Numbered from the stretch's first letter, positions 8,292 through 18,383 are shown. The stretch is 64,000 nt of DNA from Vibrio gigantis (GCF_024347515.1 NZ_AP025493.1:1922001-1986000); one strand, 5' to 3'. Numbers and translations are program-made. Notes: generated by a model not told the origin, from the sequence alone.

Positions 8292-9224
8292 ATGAAGAAA
8301 ACAATCAATTCAGTTCGCCAGTTAGTGGGCGGGCTTGCCATCGTTCTTGCATCATCATTCATGATGACCGTTCAAGCGGAAACTGTGACCATTGAACACG
8401 TAAAGGGCACAGCACAGTTTGATGAAGTGCCACAACGAGTCGTTGTTCTTGGTTTTGGTAGCTTGGATGTGCTGGACAAAATCGGTGTGAAGCCAGTTGG
8501 TGCACCTCATAGCCTTATGCCTGATTACCTAGAGTCTTACAAAGAAACGACAGCAAACACTGGCTCGTTGAGCGAACCCGATTTTGAAGCTATCTACATG
8601 TTGAAGCCTGACGTTATCATCGCTGAAAACCGCATGCTTAAAGTTTACGACAAGTTGGCACAAATTGCTCCGACTATCATGTTCTCTATTGAAGGAGATA
8701 AGTACTGGGCTGATGCACAACAGAACTGGCGCTCATTGGGTGAGCTATTTGGTAAGCAGGCCGAAGTTGAAGCGATCATCAAAGAGACTCAAGGTTCAAT
8801 CACGGCTGTAAATGACAAAGTAGCGTCTGACGAAACTTCAGCAATGATGCTAATGAACAACGGTAACAACATCGCGATGTTTAACAAAGGCAGCCGTTTC
8901 TCAATCATCTTTGATGACTTTGGTTTCGTGGAATCAAAGAGTGCAACAGTGGCTCCGATCAAAGGAACACACGGCAACCTAATCTCTTTTGAATATATTG
9001 CTGATGCAAAACCTGAAGTGCTTTACGTTCTTGACCGTGAGAAAGCGATTGGTAAATCAGAAGGACGCGCGCAGCAACTATTTGATAACCCACTAGTCGC
9101 GGCAACACCTGCAGCACAGCAAGGTAATATCGTTTATCTTGATTCAAGTGCTTGGTATCTGGCGGGTGGCGGTGTGACAGCCATTCACCGAATGCTGGGT
9201 GACATTGAACGTACGATTCAATAG
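8292..9224 (+). CDS. vctP: siderophore ABC transporter substrate-binding protein (VctP/FatB-like)
   Basis: ATG 8292 is preceded by AAGGAAG; the frame extends 11 codons upstream but without a ribosome site. The 310-residue product has a Sec signal peptide (cleavage after VQA, residue 29) and a class III periplasmic-binding fold of the FatB/YclQ type, with RVVVLGFGSLDVLDKIGVKP and PDVIIAE in the first lobe and AWYLAGGGVTAIHRML at the C-terminus. It has no lipobox. It would capture ferric catechol siderophores in the periplasm for the permeases encoded next. The gene order binding protein, permease, permease, ATPase matches vctPDGC of Vibrio cholerae; the symbol is by analogy. Confidence 0.85.
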   Translation: MKKTINSVRQLVGGLAIVLASSFMMTVQAETVTIEHVKGTAQFDEVPQRVVVLGFGSLDVLDKIGVKPVGAPHSLMPDYLESYKETTANTGSLSEPDFEAIYMLKPDVIIAENRMLKVYDKLAQIAPTIMFSIEGDKYWADAQQNWRSLGELFGKQAEVEAIIKETQGSITAVNDKVASDETSAMMLMNNGNNIAMFNKGSRFSIIFDDFGFVESKSATVAPIKGTHGNLISFEYIADAKPEVLYVLDREKAIGKSEGRAQQLFDNPLVAATPAAQQGNIVYLDSSAWYLAGGGVTAIHRMLGDIERTIQ

Positions 9225-9244
9225 TAACCACTAACCAGATTTTC

Positions 9245-9277
9245 GGGCTTATAAGAATGTTCTTATAAGCCCTTTTT
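9245..9277 (+). terminator. terminator-like attenuator between vctP and vctD
   Basis: A perfect 12-bp stem (GGGCTTATAAGA at 9245-9256 and its complement at 9261-9272), a 4-nt loop and five T residues lie 20 bp after the vctP stop codon. No other promoter is obvious before vctD, so partial readthrough probably gives more binding protein than permease. Confidence 0.8.
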
Positions 9278-9323
9278 CACTTTTTATACGAACTCCAAGA
9301 GACCTACCTTTAGTATTATTCCT

Positions 9324-10277
9324 ATGTTGAAACCCATTGCAGCTGCTGTCTTTCTTGTCGTGTTGTGTGTTGCGTCATTGATGATAGGAGTCGCTGAAAT
9401 CAGTTTTAGTGACTTCTTTAACGGCAACCAACACGCCAATTCTATTTATATCGTGAGTCGAATCCCTCGCTTGCTTGCCATCGTGCTCGCGGGAGCTGGA
9501 TTGAGTGTTTCTGGTTTGATCATGCAGCAAATCGTACAGAACAAGTTTGCCGCGCCTTCAACGATGGGCACCATTGACTGTGCCATGTTGGGTTACATAG
9601 TCGGCATTTTAGTGCTAGGCAATGCTGCGCAATGGAGCTACTTAGGTTTCATCTTTGCGTTTGCAGTATTCGGCACCATGTTATTGGTTCGCTTCCTACA
9701 ACACCTCAAGTTCAAGAATGCAGTATTGGTGCCCTTGATTGGTATCATGTATGGCAACGTGGTTTCAGCGCTGACGACATTTATCGCTTACAAGCACGAC
9801 CTAGTACAAACCATGTCTGCTTGGACCATGGCGAACTTCGCGAGCGTATTGCAGGGCAGCTATGAAATCCTGTACCTTGCAGTTCCTGCTTGTATGTTGG
9901 CTTACTATTTCGCAAGTCAGTTCAGCGCGGCGAGTATTGGTGAGAGCTTTGCGAAAAATATCGGTTTGAATTACCAGAAGATCGTTTTCATTGGTGTTGC
10001 TCTTGTCGCTATCTGTGCTTCTTCTGTGGTGATGATTGTTGGCGTCATTCCTTTTCTTGGTCTGATCGTGCCGAATATTGTGTCGCTGATGATGGGCGAT
10101 AACATGAAGAAAATTCTGCCTTGGACAGCCTACTGGGGCGTGATCTTGGTGTTGGCTTGTGACTTGTTAGCGCGAATCGTCATCTTCCCTTATGAGATTC
10201 CAATCTCTATGGTAATCAGCATTTTCGGTGGCCTGATTTTTATCTACCTAATCATGAGAGACAAGTCGAATGCGTGA
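9324..10277 (+). CDS. vctD: iron-siderophore ABC transporter permease, FecCD family (VctD-like)
   Basis: This 317-residue integral membrane protein has about nine membrane helices and the FecCD hallmarks RIPRLLAIVLAGAGLSVSG and, later, GVIPFLGLIVPNIVSL, the region contacting the ATPase. It would pair with the next gene's product to form the inner-membrane channel. The last eight bases overlap the start of the second permease, indicating coupled translation. The ribosome site is weak, in keeping with lower expression than vctP. Confidence 0.87.
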   Translation: MLKPIAAAVFLVVLCVASLMIGVAEISFSDFFNGNQHANSIYIVSRIPRLLAIVLAGAGLSVSGLIMQQIVQNKFAAPSTMGTIDCAMLGYIVGILVLGNAAQWSYLGFIFAFAVFGTMLLVRFLQHLKFKNAVLVPLIGIMYGNVVSALTTFIAYKHDLVQTMSAWTMANFASVLQGSYEILYLAVPACMLAYYFASQFSAASIGESFAKNIGLNYQKIVFIGVALVAICASSVVMIVGVIPFLGLIVPNIVSLMMGDNMKKILPWTAYWGVILVLACDLLARIVIFPYEIPISMVISIFGGLIFIYLIMRDKSNA

Positions 10278-11220
10278 TTCAGTAAAAATCGCGATTCTGG
10301 CTATCGCGTCTTTGTGTATGACGGCCGTTTTTGTGGGACAAGGGCTAACCTGGGATAACTACGAGTTCTTTTTGTCTCTGAGACTACCCAAATTGCTGTC
10401 GATTGTATTGGCGGCGGTAGCGATTTCGGCATCGTCACTGGTTTTTCAAACCATCACTAATAATCGAATTCTAACCCCATCCATCTTAGGTTTTGACAGC
10501 TTGTATATGCTGGTGCAAACGGTACTTCTGTTTGTGTTTGGCAGTGCTAGTTTTTGGGTGATTGATTCAATCGCAAACTTTTCGATGTCTGTGACCGTGA
10601 TGATCTTGTTCTCGTTTGTTCTGTTCCATTTCTACTTTAAGAGTAAGCGAAACAACGTGTTCACATTGCTTCTGATTGGCATCGTGTGTGGCAGCGTATT
10701 CTCGAGCTTAGCGAACTTCCTTGCGATGTTGATTGATCCGAACGAATTTGCGGTGCTGCAGAATGTGATGTTCGCAAGCTTCAATAACGTGAAAGGAGAA
10801 CTGGTTTATCTCAGCCTTATTCCATTAGGTTTGAGCTTGCTTGGCCTGTGGCTGTTGGCTCCTAAGCTGGATGTACTTTGGCTTGGTGTTGATAACGCGA
10901 CAAGCTTGGGCGTAAACACCAAGCGACTGACTCAGATTACTTTAGTGATTGTGTCAGTGATGGTCGCGGTATCGACGGCTCTGGTGGGCCCTGTGTTGTT
11001 CTTTGGCTTGATCACCGTTAGCTTAGCTCGCCAGATATTCAGATCTTATCAGCACCGTGTGCTTATCATAGCAAGCAGCTTGTTAGCGATCGTTCTATTG
11101 GTTTCTGGTCAATGGTTTATTGAAAAAGTGATGTCGTTTGAAACTACAGTGAGTGTGATCATTAACTTGGTTGGCGGTTTGTATTTTATGTTCTTGTTGT
11201 TACGCACCAGAATTCAGTAA
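10270..11220 (+). CDS. vctG: iron-siderophore ABC transporter permease, FecCD family (VctG-like)
   Basis: This 316-residue second permease has the same topology as the first. FecCD motifs include LRLPKLLSIVLAAVAISASS, TPSILGFDSLY, and the coupling-helix region GPVLFFGLITVSLARQIF near residue 245. It starts inside the end of vctD, and the ATPase gene begins 12 bp after its stop codon. The two permeases are diverged enough to be a heterodimer. Confidence 0.87.
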   Translation: MRDSVKIAILAIASLCMTAVFVGQGLTWDNYEFFLSLRLPKLLSIVLAAVAISASSLVFQTITNNRILTPSILGFDSLYMLVQTVLLFVFGSASFWVIDSIANFSMSVTVMILFSFVLFHFYFKSKRNNVFTLLLIGIVCGSVFSSLANFLAMLIDPNEFAVLQNVMFASFNNVKGELVYLSLIPLGLSLLGLWLLAPKLDVLWLGVDNATSLGVNTKRLTQITLVIVSVMVAVSTALVGPVLFFGLITVSLARQIFRSYQHRVLIIASSLLAIVLLVSGQWFIEKVMSFETTVSVIINLVGGLYFMFLLLRTRIQ

Positions 11221-11232
11221 AGGTAGTAAGTA

Positions 11233-11997
11233 GTGATTAAATTAACAGGTTTAAGTAAGAAGTATGGCAAGTCACTCGTGGTTGATGATGCCAGTGCCAT
11301 GTTCCCGAAGGGAGAAGTGACTTCTATCATTGGCCCAAATGGTGCGGGTAAAAGTACACTGCTTTCAATGGCGAGCCGCTTAACAGAGAGTGATGCTGGT
11401 GAAGTTATTATTGGTGATAAGCTGCTTGCTGAGTGGGATACCAAAGAACTAGCGAAACACCTTGCTGTGCTTAGACAATCGAATAACATCAACATGCGAT
11501 TTACGATTCGTGAATTGGTCTGTTTTGGTCGTTTCCCGCATTCTCAAGGTCGCTTGAAAGACGAGGACAACAAGATTGTTGATACAGCTCTAGAGCATTT
11601 AGGTATTACTGATATTCAAAATAAATACCTTGATGAGCTTAGTGGCGGTCAGCGTCAAATGGCATTCATAGCAATGGTTGTTGCACAAGATACGGACTAC
11701 GTGTTCTTAGATGAGCCACTGAATAACCTAGATATCAAACACTCGGTGGAAATCATGCAGACGCTTCGTCGTTTGGCTCATGAGTTCAATAAAGCGGTGG
11801 TGATAGTGATTCATGATATCAACTTTGCTTCATGCTACTCAGATAACATTGTCGCGATGAAGAAAGGCAAAGTGGTTAAGTCGGGTAAGGTCTCTGAAGT
11901 GGTTGAAAAATCAGTGATGGAGTCTATCTACGAGATCCCATTTGAGATTCGCGAGTTCGATGGCGTTCGAATCTGTATGTATTACTCAGGTCGTTAG
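11233..11997 (+). CDS. vctC: iron-siderophore ABC transporter ATP-binding protein (VctC-like)
   Basis: This 254-residue ATPase has Walker A GPNGAGKST at residues 34-42, signature LSGGQ at 136-140, Walker B ending with D160 and E161 (VFLDEP) and the switch His in VIHD. It starts with GTG at 11233. It energises siderophore import through the two permeases. A strong terminator follows, so it ends the operon. Confidence 0.9.
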   Translation: MIKLTGLSKKYGKSLVVDDASAMFPKGEVTSIIGPNGAGKSTLLSMASRLTESDAGEVIIGDKLLAEWDTKELAKHLAVLRQSNNINMRFTIRELVCFGRFPHSQGRLKDEDNKIVDTALEHLGITDIQNKYLDELSGGQRQMAFIAMVVAQDTDYVFLDEPLNNLDIKHSVEIMQTLRRLAHEFNKAVVIVIHDINFASCYSDNIVAMKKGKVVKSGKVSEVVEKSVMESIYEIPFEIREFDGVRICMYYSGR

Positions 11998-12014
11998 TCA
12001 GTCTATAGCAAGCG

Positions 12015-12045
12015 AAAAGAGCTCCCATATGAGGAGCTCTTTTTT
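12015..12045 (+). terminator. intrinsic terminator of the siderophore operon
   Basis: An 11-bp stem (AAAAGAGCTCC at 12015-12025 with GGAGCTCTTTT at 12033-12043) and a T-run lie 17 bp after the vctC stop codon. Confidence 0.85.
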
Positions 12046-12268
12046 AGGTTAGGAACCTAAGTTGCAAGGCTGTATTTATGATTTCCGTTTGACTTATAAC
12101 CACTTAATCGACGTAATATTGACGTGTTGTTTTATCCAAAGTGATAGTTTGATGTCACTCGAAGATCTGCTCTTCACTTTTTAAAATCATTTGCCATTTT
12201 TTGTGCCTTGCCTTCCAAAATCGTTCTACACTATGGTTATAACTGTTTGATTTTTATACGAGGTATCA

Positions 12269-13294
12269 ATGAGTCGTAAACCTATAGTGTTAGTCGTAGA
12301 TGACACCCCGAGCAACTTGGATGTGTTAACAGCAATACTCAAAGATACCTATCAAGTCAAAGTAGCAATTAACGGTACCATTGGAATTAAGATTGCCAAG
12401 ATGGTGCCTCAGCCAGACCTCATTCTCCTAGATATCATGATGCCTGACATTGATGGTTACGAGGTATGTCGTCAGCTGAAAGCTCAGCCAAATACGGCAC
12501 ATATACCTGTCATATTCGTTACTGCTAAGATCGGTCCAGAAGCCGAAGTGAAAGGGCTATCTCTAGGTGCTGTTGACTACCTGACGAAGCCAATTACACC
12601 TGAAATCGCGCTGCAGCGTGTGAAAACTCACATTACTCTTTATGACCAGCAACGCGCGTTGTTCAGTCAAGTAAAAGAAAAAACTCAAGAGATCAATCTG
12701 GGCAAGCTAGAAACCCTTAACATATTGGGTAGGGCGGCTGAATTCAAAGATAATGAAACCGGTATGCATGTAATGCGCATGAGTCATTATTGCGAGATCT
12801 TAGCCAAAGCTTTAGGTATGACAGATGAAGATGCTGAGACCTTACGTGATGCCGCTCCGATGCATGATATTGGCAAGATTGGTATTCCAGATAGTGTGTT
12901 ACTCAAGCCAGGTAAATTGGACGCCGATGAATGGAGTATCATGCAGAAGCATGTCGAGTATGGTGTTGAGATCCTTGGAAGACAGAGCGACTCCAAGTTG
13001 ATGCGAATGGCTATTCAAGTCGCGCAGTATCATCATGAAAAATGGGATGGCAGTGGTTATCCAAACCAGATTGCGGGCGAAGAGATCCCTTTAGTCGGGC
13101 GTATTGCAGCGGTCGCTGATGTATTTGACGCCTTAACAGCAGAAAGGCCCTACAAAAAAGCGTGGAGCGTCGATGAAGCGCTCGCCTTGTTTGAAGAGCA
13201 AAAAGGTAAACATTTTGACCCTCGAATTGTCGATTTACTGTTTGAAAACCTACCTCAAATATTAAGCATCAAAGAGCAATTTAAAGATGAGTGA
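12269..13294 (+). CDS. response regulator with HD-GYP cyclic-di-GMP phosphodiesterase domain
   Basis: The 341 residues form a receiver domain (1-120, phospho-acceptor D55 in LILLDIMMPD) joined to an HD-GYP domain. The catalytic HD pair is H199-D200 (APMHDIGKIG), the second His pair is H255-H256 in HHEKWDGSGYP, and the GYP signature is at 263-265. All metal ligands appear intact, so active cleavage of cyclic-di-GMP is expected. The gene overlaps the following hybrid kinase by eight bases, so phosphorelay from that kinase is the likely input. The organisation is RpfG-like. Confidence 0.93.
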   Translation: MSRKPIVLVVDDTPSNLDVLTAILKDTYQVKVAINGTIGIKIAKMVPQPDLILLDIMMPDIDGYEVCRQLKAQPNTAHIPVIFVTAKIGPEAEVKGLSLGAVDYLTKPITPEIALQRVKTHITLYDQQRALFSQVKEKTQEINLGKLETLNILGRAAEFKDNETGMHVMRMSHYCEILAKALGMTDEDAETLRDAAPMHDIGKIGIPDSVLLKPGKLDADEWSIMQKHVEYGVEILGRQSDSKLMRMAIQVAQYHHEKWDGSGYPNQIAGEEIPLVGRIAAVADVFDALTAERPYKKAWSVDEALALFEEQKGKHFDPRIVDLLFENLPQILSIKEQFKDE

Positions 13295-16200
13295 TCGCTT
13301 AACATCGGTATTTAATCGTTTTGTCCTTCCTTTTATGATCGTGTTATTTGCGTGGCCACTAACTCTTCGCACTACGTTGGCCGCTGAAGTTACTGAAGAA
13401 CAGTTAAATCAGTGGTTAGACAACAAGCCAACCGTGACTTTTATCGCCCTTACTGACCATTATCCTTACTCTTTTATTGATGATGACGGAAAGGTTTCCG
13501 GGATCATAAAAGATTGGGCATTAGATCTTGAAACTAGATTCGGTGTTCAAACTCGATTTATCAGTGTGGGCTCGCGTGTTGAGGCGAAAGAAGCCTTGTT
13601 AGATGGGCGAGGCGATATTTTCCCATTTCAACAGTTTGATCCCAGTGAGGGTGGTCGGTTTCTTGCGAGTGAGCCGTATATTCCTTATCAGGTAGCCGTG
13701 ATTGTCCCTATCGACAACAAAATTGATACTAACTTGGATCAAAATCATAAGCGCCGTATTGCCATGGTTAATGAAAATATTGACTTGGAGCGCGCAGGAG
13801 TCAGATTGAGCTCTGTTGAGAGAGTCGACTTTGAAAATGTTATTGATGCGGTACGAGCTTTAGGGGAAGGCGATGTTGAAGGCATTGTAGGTGAGCCCAT
13901 CACCACCATGGATCTGGCAAAAAAGATTGGTGTTCATGATTTAGCGGTAAATTATGTTCTGGAGCATTGGAAAAGGTTAGAAGCATCGATGGTGGTTCGA
14001 ACCGATGAATCAGAGCTGCTGACGCTAATAAACAAACAGATTGAAACCTTCGATGTGGGCAATAAGAACCAGATTCTATCAAAGTGGTTAGACAGTTCTC
14101 CTTATCGAGTGCCATTAAAGGGCGTATTCGGCTTTGGTAACCCTCCGTATATGTACCCAGATAGCACTGCAGTAGGGCTAGAGCACGATGTTCTTCAACG
14201 TGCTCTCAATGATATGGGATATAAGCTAGGTGACGTTGTCACTCTTCCTCCTAGCGCAGCTAGAAAAGCCATTGATAACAATAACTCGATTGCTTTTGTT
14301 TCAGGTGTTCAGTTTGATGACCCGAATGCCCATTTCTTGAGTGATAGCGTTCTTGATGTCGAGTTTGTTCCGGTTTCCCTCGCTCGACGTAAACTCAATC
14401 TTCAATCCCAGAAAGATCTGTCATTAGGTGCTCTATTGTATGACGACAGCTCACCAATTAAAAACTCTATTGAAGTACTGAGCGGTAAGTTAGACATCGA
14501 ACATGTCGAAGATTATGAAAGTCTTGAATCAGCATTCTCACAGCTGAGGGCTCAAAACGTCGATCTGTTAATGGTCGAAAAGCGAGTGTTGAAATGGTTT
14601 ATCACCAACACTCGCTTTATCGAAATGGCAGAGCTAGAGCTGCATGAAAACTACAAAGTTACGTATCCCATCTATGTAGATTTTAAGAGTAAAGAGCTTA
14701 GGGATAGCTTTAATGTAGCGATAACAAACCTTAAACAAACTGATGATGGTTTAAGCCAAATTATTGAGACCAATGTCCAGAATGACTTAAGTAAAGTGCT
14801 TAAGAAAGCGAGTATTATCGCGCAGATATCGGCCTATTTTATCGTCAATGACCGCTTTGAAGAGTTGTCAGAGATTTTTGAGGTTTTTGATACAGACAGC
14901 TCATTCCAAGTGATCACCGCTCAAGCTGATAATAGTAACCGTCCTATTAAGTCCTGGAACATCGGGAACTTAGTTGATGAGTACGGCGAGAAAAAAAACA
15001 CCTCTCACTTTGCGTCGGTAACAAAGATAGCAAATTACCGAACCAAGGGAGGAACGATCAATTCTGGCTCGATGACTTTCTATTTTGATACTAAATCACT
15101 AGAACGAAACCACGTCTATTTTCCCGCGGTCGAGCAGTTTGATTCGTTTGGTGAATCGGCCAAACGCTATATCGCAGATGTGTATCAAGCAAACAATTTA
15201 ATTGGCGAGATTTTAAATTTAAGCCCAAAAGAAAGACAATGGATCAAAGATAACCCAGATGTGAGGATAGGTATCGATCCAAACTCTCTCCCTTATGAGG
15301 CGGTATCAAATACCGGAGAGTATATCGGGATGATTGACGATTATTTAACGCTTATTGAGCAAAAAACAGGGTTAAGTATTAACCATGTAAACGTTGAAAG
15401 TTGGTCTGAGACTCGAAGCTTGGTTGATCATCATGAGGTGGATCTGGTCTCTGCTGCTCAAGAAAATCGCTCGTTAGGAGATAACGTCAAAGCAGCTAAA
15501 AGCTTGTTTTCGAGTCGTTTAGCCATTGCATCGAGAAGAGACGTTAGTAGCTTGGTACTTGAAGAAGCTGATGGTTGGAAAATCGGTATCTTGAAGAATG
15601 CGGCAAATACTAACGCGATTTTAGATAAGTACCCGAAAGTTGAATGGGTAAAGGTAGATTCTACGGAAGACGGGCTCAACAGATTAGATAATAAAACCTT
15701 AGATGGCATGATCGATACGGTCGATGTCCTCAACTATCTCATTGACTCATTTGGTCACAGAGAGATCGGGATTATCGGACGACTTGATTTTTTCCTCTCA
15801 CCAACCTTACATGTCTCCAAGTCTCAACCTTTGCTTTTTTCCATTGTGAATAAAGCGATTGAGGGGATTTCTGCTGAAGAGCATCAACAGATATCAGCGA
15901 AGTGGGCGGCACCAAAAGCGATAGAGAGAGTCGATTACGAATTGGTTTATACCATCTCCGCTTTTTCTTTACTCATCGTTCTGCTTATTGTTTTCTGGAA
16001 CCGAAAACTTGCTAAGCAAATTAGTATTGCCAATGATGCAACAGATGCACTGAAGAAGGCTCAAGAACAGCTCTATAACATGTTAAATAGCTCCCCAATT
16101 GCCGCTGCTGTCGTATTTGAAGAGAAGGTTCGTTATGCGAACGACACAGCGAAGCGCTTGTTTGGGGTTGAAGACCAAGTACTCTCCTCTATCGACGTCG

Positions 16201-18275
16201 TTTCTATTCACGACTCTTTAAATGTCCGTGACGCAATACATAATGAGCTTAGCCTCAATGGTAAGGTTGAAAACAGAGAGTTGGTACTTAGGAAGTCTGA
16301 TGGTACTCGCTTTGTTGCGTTAGTCAGTTACTATTTGTTTGAGTTGGATGGTGAAGTCGCCACGCTGTTCTGGGCATTCGATATCTCTGAGATGAAGCAC
16401 CTTAACGAACAATTGGAAGAAGAGAAAAAGAGAGCCGATTTGGCGAGCCAAGCTAAATCTGAGTTCCTAGCCAATATGAGCCATGAGATAAGAACACCAA
16501 TGAATGCCATTATTGGCTTGTCTTATCTGGCGATTGGCGAAATATCTAACCCTGTAGCTCGAAATTATATCGAAAAAGTGCATCGTTCAGGTCATTCGTT
16601 ACTCAGCATAATCAATGACATCCTTGATTTCTCTAAGATAGAAGCAGGGCAACTTGTTATTGATAACATTCCGTTTGACCCCGTGACGACCTTTAATGAT
16701 GTGATTGAGCTGATGGAGTCGAAAGCGGCTGAGAAGCAACTCAATTTGTCGATGGTTATTGACCCTGAGTTAGACTCGCCGTTGCGAGGTGACCCATTGA
16801 GGTTGTTCCAAGTCATTCTTAACCTTGTTGGTAACGCGATTAAGTTTACGGAAAAAGGCAACGTGGCATTAACGGTGGACCTTGTCGAGTCTAGCGATAA
16901 CAGCCTGACCATGAAGGTGAGTGTGATGGATACCGGGATAGGCATCTCGGATGAGAATCTTCACAAGCTGTTTGAAGCCTTTAGCCAAGCGGATAGCACA
17001 ACGACCCGTCGGTTCGGTGGTACGGGGCTTGGGCTTAACATTAGCCAGAAATTAGTGCACGCGATGGGTAGTCAAATTACTGTGGAGAGTGTTTACGGGC
17101 AGGGCAGCGAGTTCTCATTTGTGCTGACATTGCCACGAGCAAGCGGGGATGAGTTAGCCGACTTTAAAGCCCAAGAGCTGCAGTTGGATTATCAGATAGA
17201 GTTCAAAGGGCAAAGAGTACTATTGGTTGAAGACAATGAGCTGAACCAAGATCTAGCCTTAGCATTTTTCAGTCGTTCTAAATTGAATGCGGATCTTGCT
17301 GAAAACGGAAAGGAAGCGCTGGAATTAGCTCAAAGTAACGACTACGAGATAATCTTTATGGATCTTCAAATGCCGATTATGGATGGCTTTGAAGCAACCC
17401 GTTTGATTCGCGAGTTCGATACAGATGTACCGATTGTTGCAATGTCGGCCAATGTGTTTGCCGATGCGAAACAACGAGCGAGGGAAGCGGGTGTAACCGA
17501 CTTCTTGGATAAGCCAATTGTTATTGATAAAGCGATGTCTTTGATTACGAGGTACATTGTTCCTGAGGTGCTAGTAGAAGGTCGAGCGCCATCTGACTCG
17601 TCTTCACATACGAAACAGACTGATGATTCGAATGATAGTGCGGGATTAAACTCTGATGCCTCAATTGAGCCACCTATTTTCTCTCAGTCGAGATTTGAGC
17701 AACTGACTTATCATGATGTGAGACTGCAAGCCAAGATGCTTAATAGGTTCTGCCAAGGCGCGCCAGATACGATTTCGGAAGCTTCCGATAACTTAGAACA
17801 AGGCGATTGGGAAACGTTAGAGCGTAATCTACATACTTTAAAAAGTATGGCTGCTTCGATTGGTGGATTACGATTAGCTGAACGACTCAGTGATTTAGAA
17901 CACAAGGCCCATAATAAGGCGTGTAATGAACAGGACCTTAAACAAAGCGAACTTGGCTTAATGGAACTTATGAATGTGCTGGAGTGCCACTTTGATGAGT
18001 CTAATGTTTACAAGCGTGATGTAGACGAAGTTGACTTCGAAGCTGTAGATGCAGAAGAGGCAAGTACTACTGATACATCGGACTCAGATTATATAACTCA
18101 AGAGCAACGCTCAGAGTTGTTATCGCTGCTCGAAGCCTATGATAACGATGCTACACAATATGTGGCTGAGTTACTCGTGCAGTATCCACATGCTGCTGTG
18201 CTTAAAGACATTCAGAGTGCATTAGATAATTATGATTTCGAGCGAGCCAGTGAGGTTATAAGCTCGTTGGAATAA
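13287..18275 (+). CDS. giant hybrid sensor histidine kinase with three solute-binding domains
   Basis: This 1662-residue protein has a Sec signal (about 1-32), then three SBP_bac_3-like regions at about 48-268, 274-500 and 645-882, with an unassigned linker of about 145 residues between the second and third. One transmembrane helix follows at about 888-906. The cytoplasmic part has a PAS domain (about 928-1035), HisKA with H1066 in MSHEIRTPMN, HATPase (TGIGISDENL, GGTGLGL), a receiver with D1359, and an Hpt domain with H1516 (LHTLKSMAASIGG). This is a BvgS/EvgS-type unorthodox kinase with one more sensor lobe than the usual two. It ends without a DNA-binding output, so the HD-GYP regulator encoded just before it is the probable partner. 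The ligand is unknown; amino acids or similar small solutes fit the fold. Confidence 0.92.
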   Translation: MSDRLTSVFNRFVLPFMIVLFAWPLTLRTTLAAEVTEEQLNQWLDNKPTVTFIALTDHYPYSFIDDDGKVSGIIKDWALDLETRFGVQTRFISVGSRVEAKEALLDGRGDIFPFQQFDPSEGGRFLASEPYIPYQVAVIVPIDNKIDTNLDQNHKRRIAMVNENIDLERAGVRLSSVERVDFENVIDAVRALGEGDVEGIVGEPITTMDLAKKIGVHDLAVNYVLEHWKRLEASMVVRTDESELLTLINKQIETFDVGNKNQILSKWLDSSPYRVPLKGVFGFGNPPYMYPDSTAVGLEHDVLQRALNDMGYKLGDVVTLPPSAARKAIDNNNSIAFVSGVQFDDPNAHFLSDSVLDVEFVPVSLARRKLNLQSQKDLSLGALLYDDSSPIKNSIEVLSGKLDIEHVEDYESLESAFSQLRAQNVDLLMVEKRVLKWFITNTRFIEMAELELHENYKVTYPIYVDFKSKELRDSFNVAITNLKQTDDGLSQIIETNVQNDLSKVLKKASIIAQISAYFIVNDRFEELSEIFEVFDTDSSFQVITAQADNSNRPIKSWNIGNLVDEYGEKKNTSHFASVTKIANYRTKGGTINSGSMTFYFDTKSLERNHVYFPAVEQFDSFGESAKRYIADVYQANNLIGEILNLSPKERQWIKDNPDVRIGIDPNSLPYEAVSNTGEYIGMIDDYLTLIEQKTGLSINHVNVESWSETRSLVDHHEVDLVSAAQENRSLGDNVKAAKSLFSSRLAIASRRDVSSLVLEEADGWKIGILKNAANTNAILDKYPKVEWVKVDSTEDGLNRLDNKTLDGMIDTVDVLNYLIDSFGHREIGIIGRLDFFLSPTLHVSKSQPLLFSIVNKAIEGISAEEHQQISAKWAAPKAIERVDYELVYTISAFSLLIVLLIVFWNRKLAKQISIANDATDALKKAQEQLYNMLNSSPIAAAVVFEEKVRYANDTAKRLFGVEDQVLSSIDVVSIHDSLNVRDAIHNELSLNGKVENRELVLRKSDGTRFVALVSYYLFELDGEVATLFWAFDISEMKHLNEQLEEEKKRADLASQAKSEFLANMSHEIRTPMNAIIGLSYLAIGEISNPVARNYIEKVHRSGHSLLSIINDILDFSKIEAGQLVIDNIPFDPVTTFNDVIELMESKAAEKQLNLSMVIDPELDSPLRGDPLRLFQVILNLVGNAIKFTEKGNVALTVDLVESSDNSLTMKVSVMDTGIGISDENLHKLFEAFSQADSTTTRRFGGTGLGLNISQKLVHAMGSQITVESVYGQGSEFSFVLTLPRASGDELADFKAQELQLDYQIEFKGQRVLLVEDNELNQDLALAFFSRSKLNADLAENGKEALELAQSNDYEIIFMDLQMPIMDGFEATRLIREFDTDVPIVAMSANVFADAKQRAREAGVTDFLDKPIVIDKAMSLITRYIVPEVLVEGRAPSDSSSHTKQTDDSNDSAGLNSDASIEPPIFSQSRFEQLTYHDVRLQAKMLNRFCQGAPDTISEASDNLEQGDWETLERNLHTLKSMAASIGGLRLAERLSDLEHKAHNKACNEQDLKQSELGLMELMNVLECHFDESNVYKRDVDEVDFEAVDAEEASTTDTSDSDYITQEQRSELLSLLEAYDNDATQYVAELLVQYPHAAVLKDIQSALDNYDFERASEVISSLE

Positions 18276-18344
18276 GCCCCTTGGCATAAGCCGTTTTGCT
18301 TATTAGGTATGTAACAATTGCTGTTTTATAACCAGCTCTTCAAT

Positions 18345-18383
18345 ATTAAAGCCTTTAACCTTTTCTGGGTTAAAGGCTTTAAT
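18345..18383. terminator. bidirectional intrinsic terminator
   Basis: A perfect 16-bp stem (18345-18360 with 18368-18383) with a 7-nt loop and A/T-rich flanks lies between the converging hybrid-kinase and LysR genes and can serve both. Confidence 0.85.

Noticed and set aside
16592..16945. 117-codon minus-strand frame inside the hybrid kinase gene
   Set aside because: It overlaps the conserved HisKA/HATPase coding region and has no independent support.
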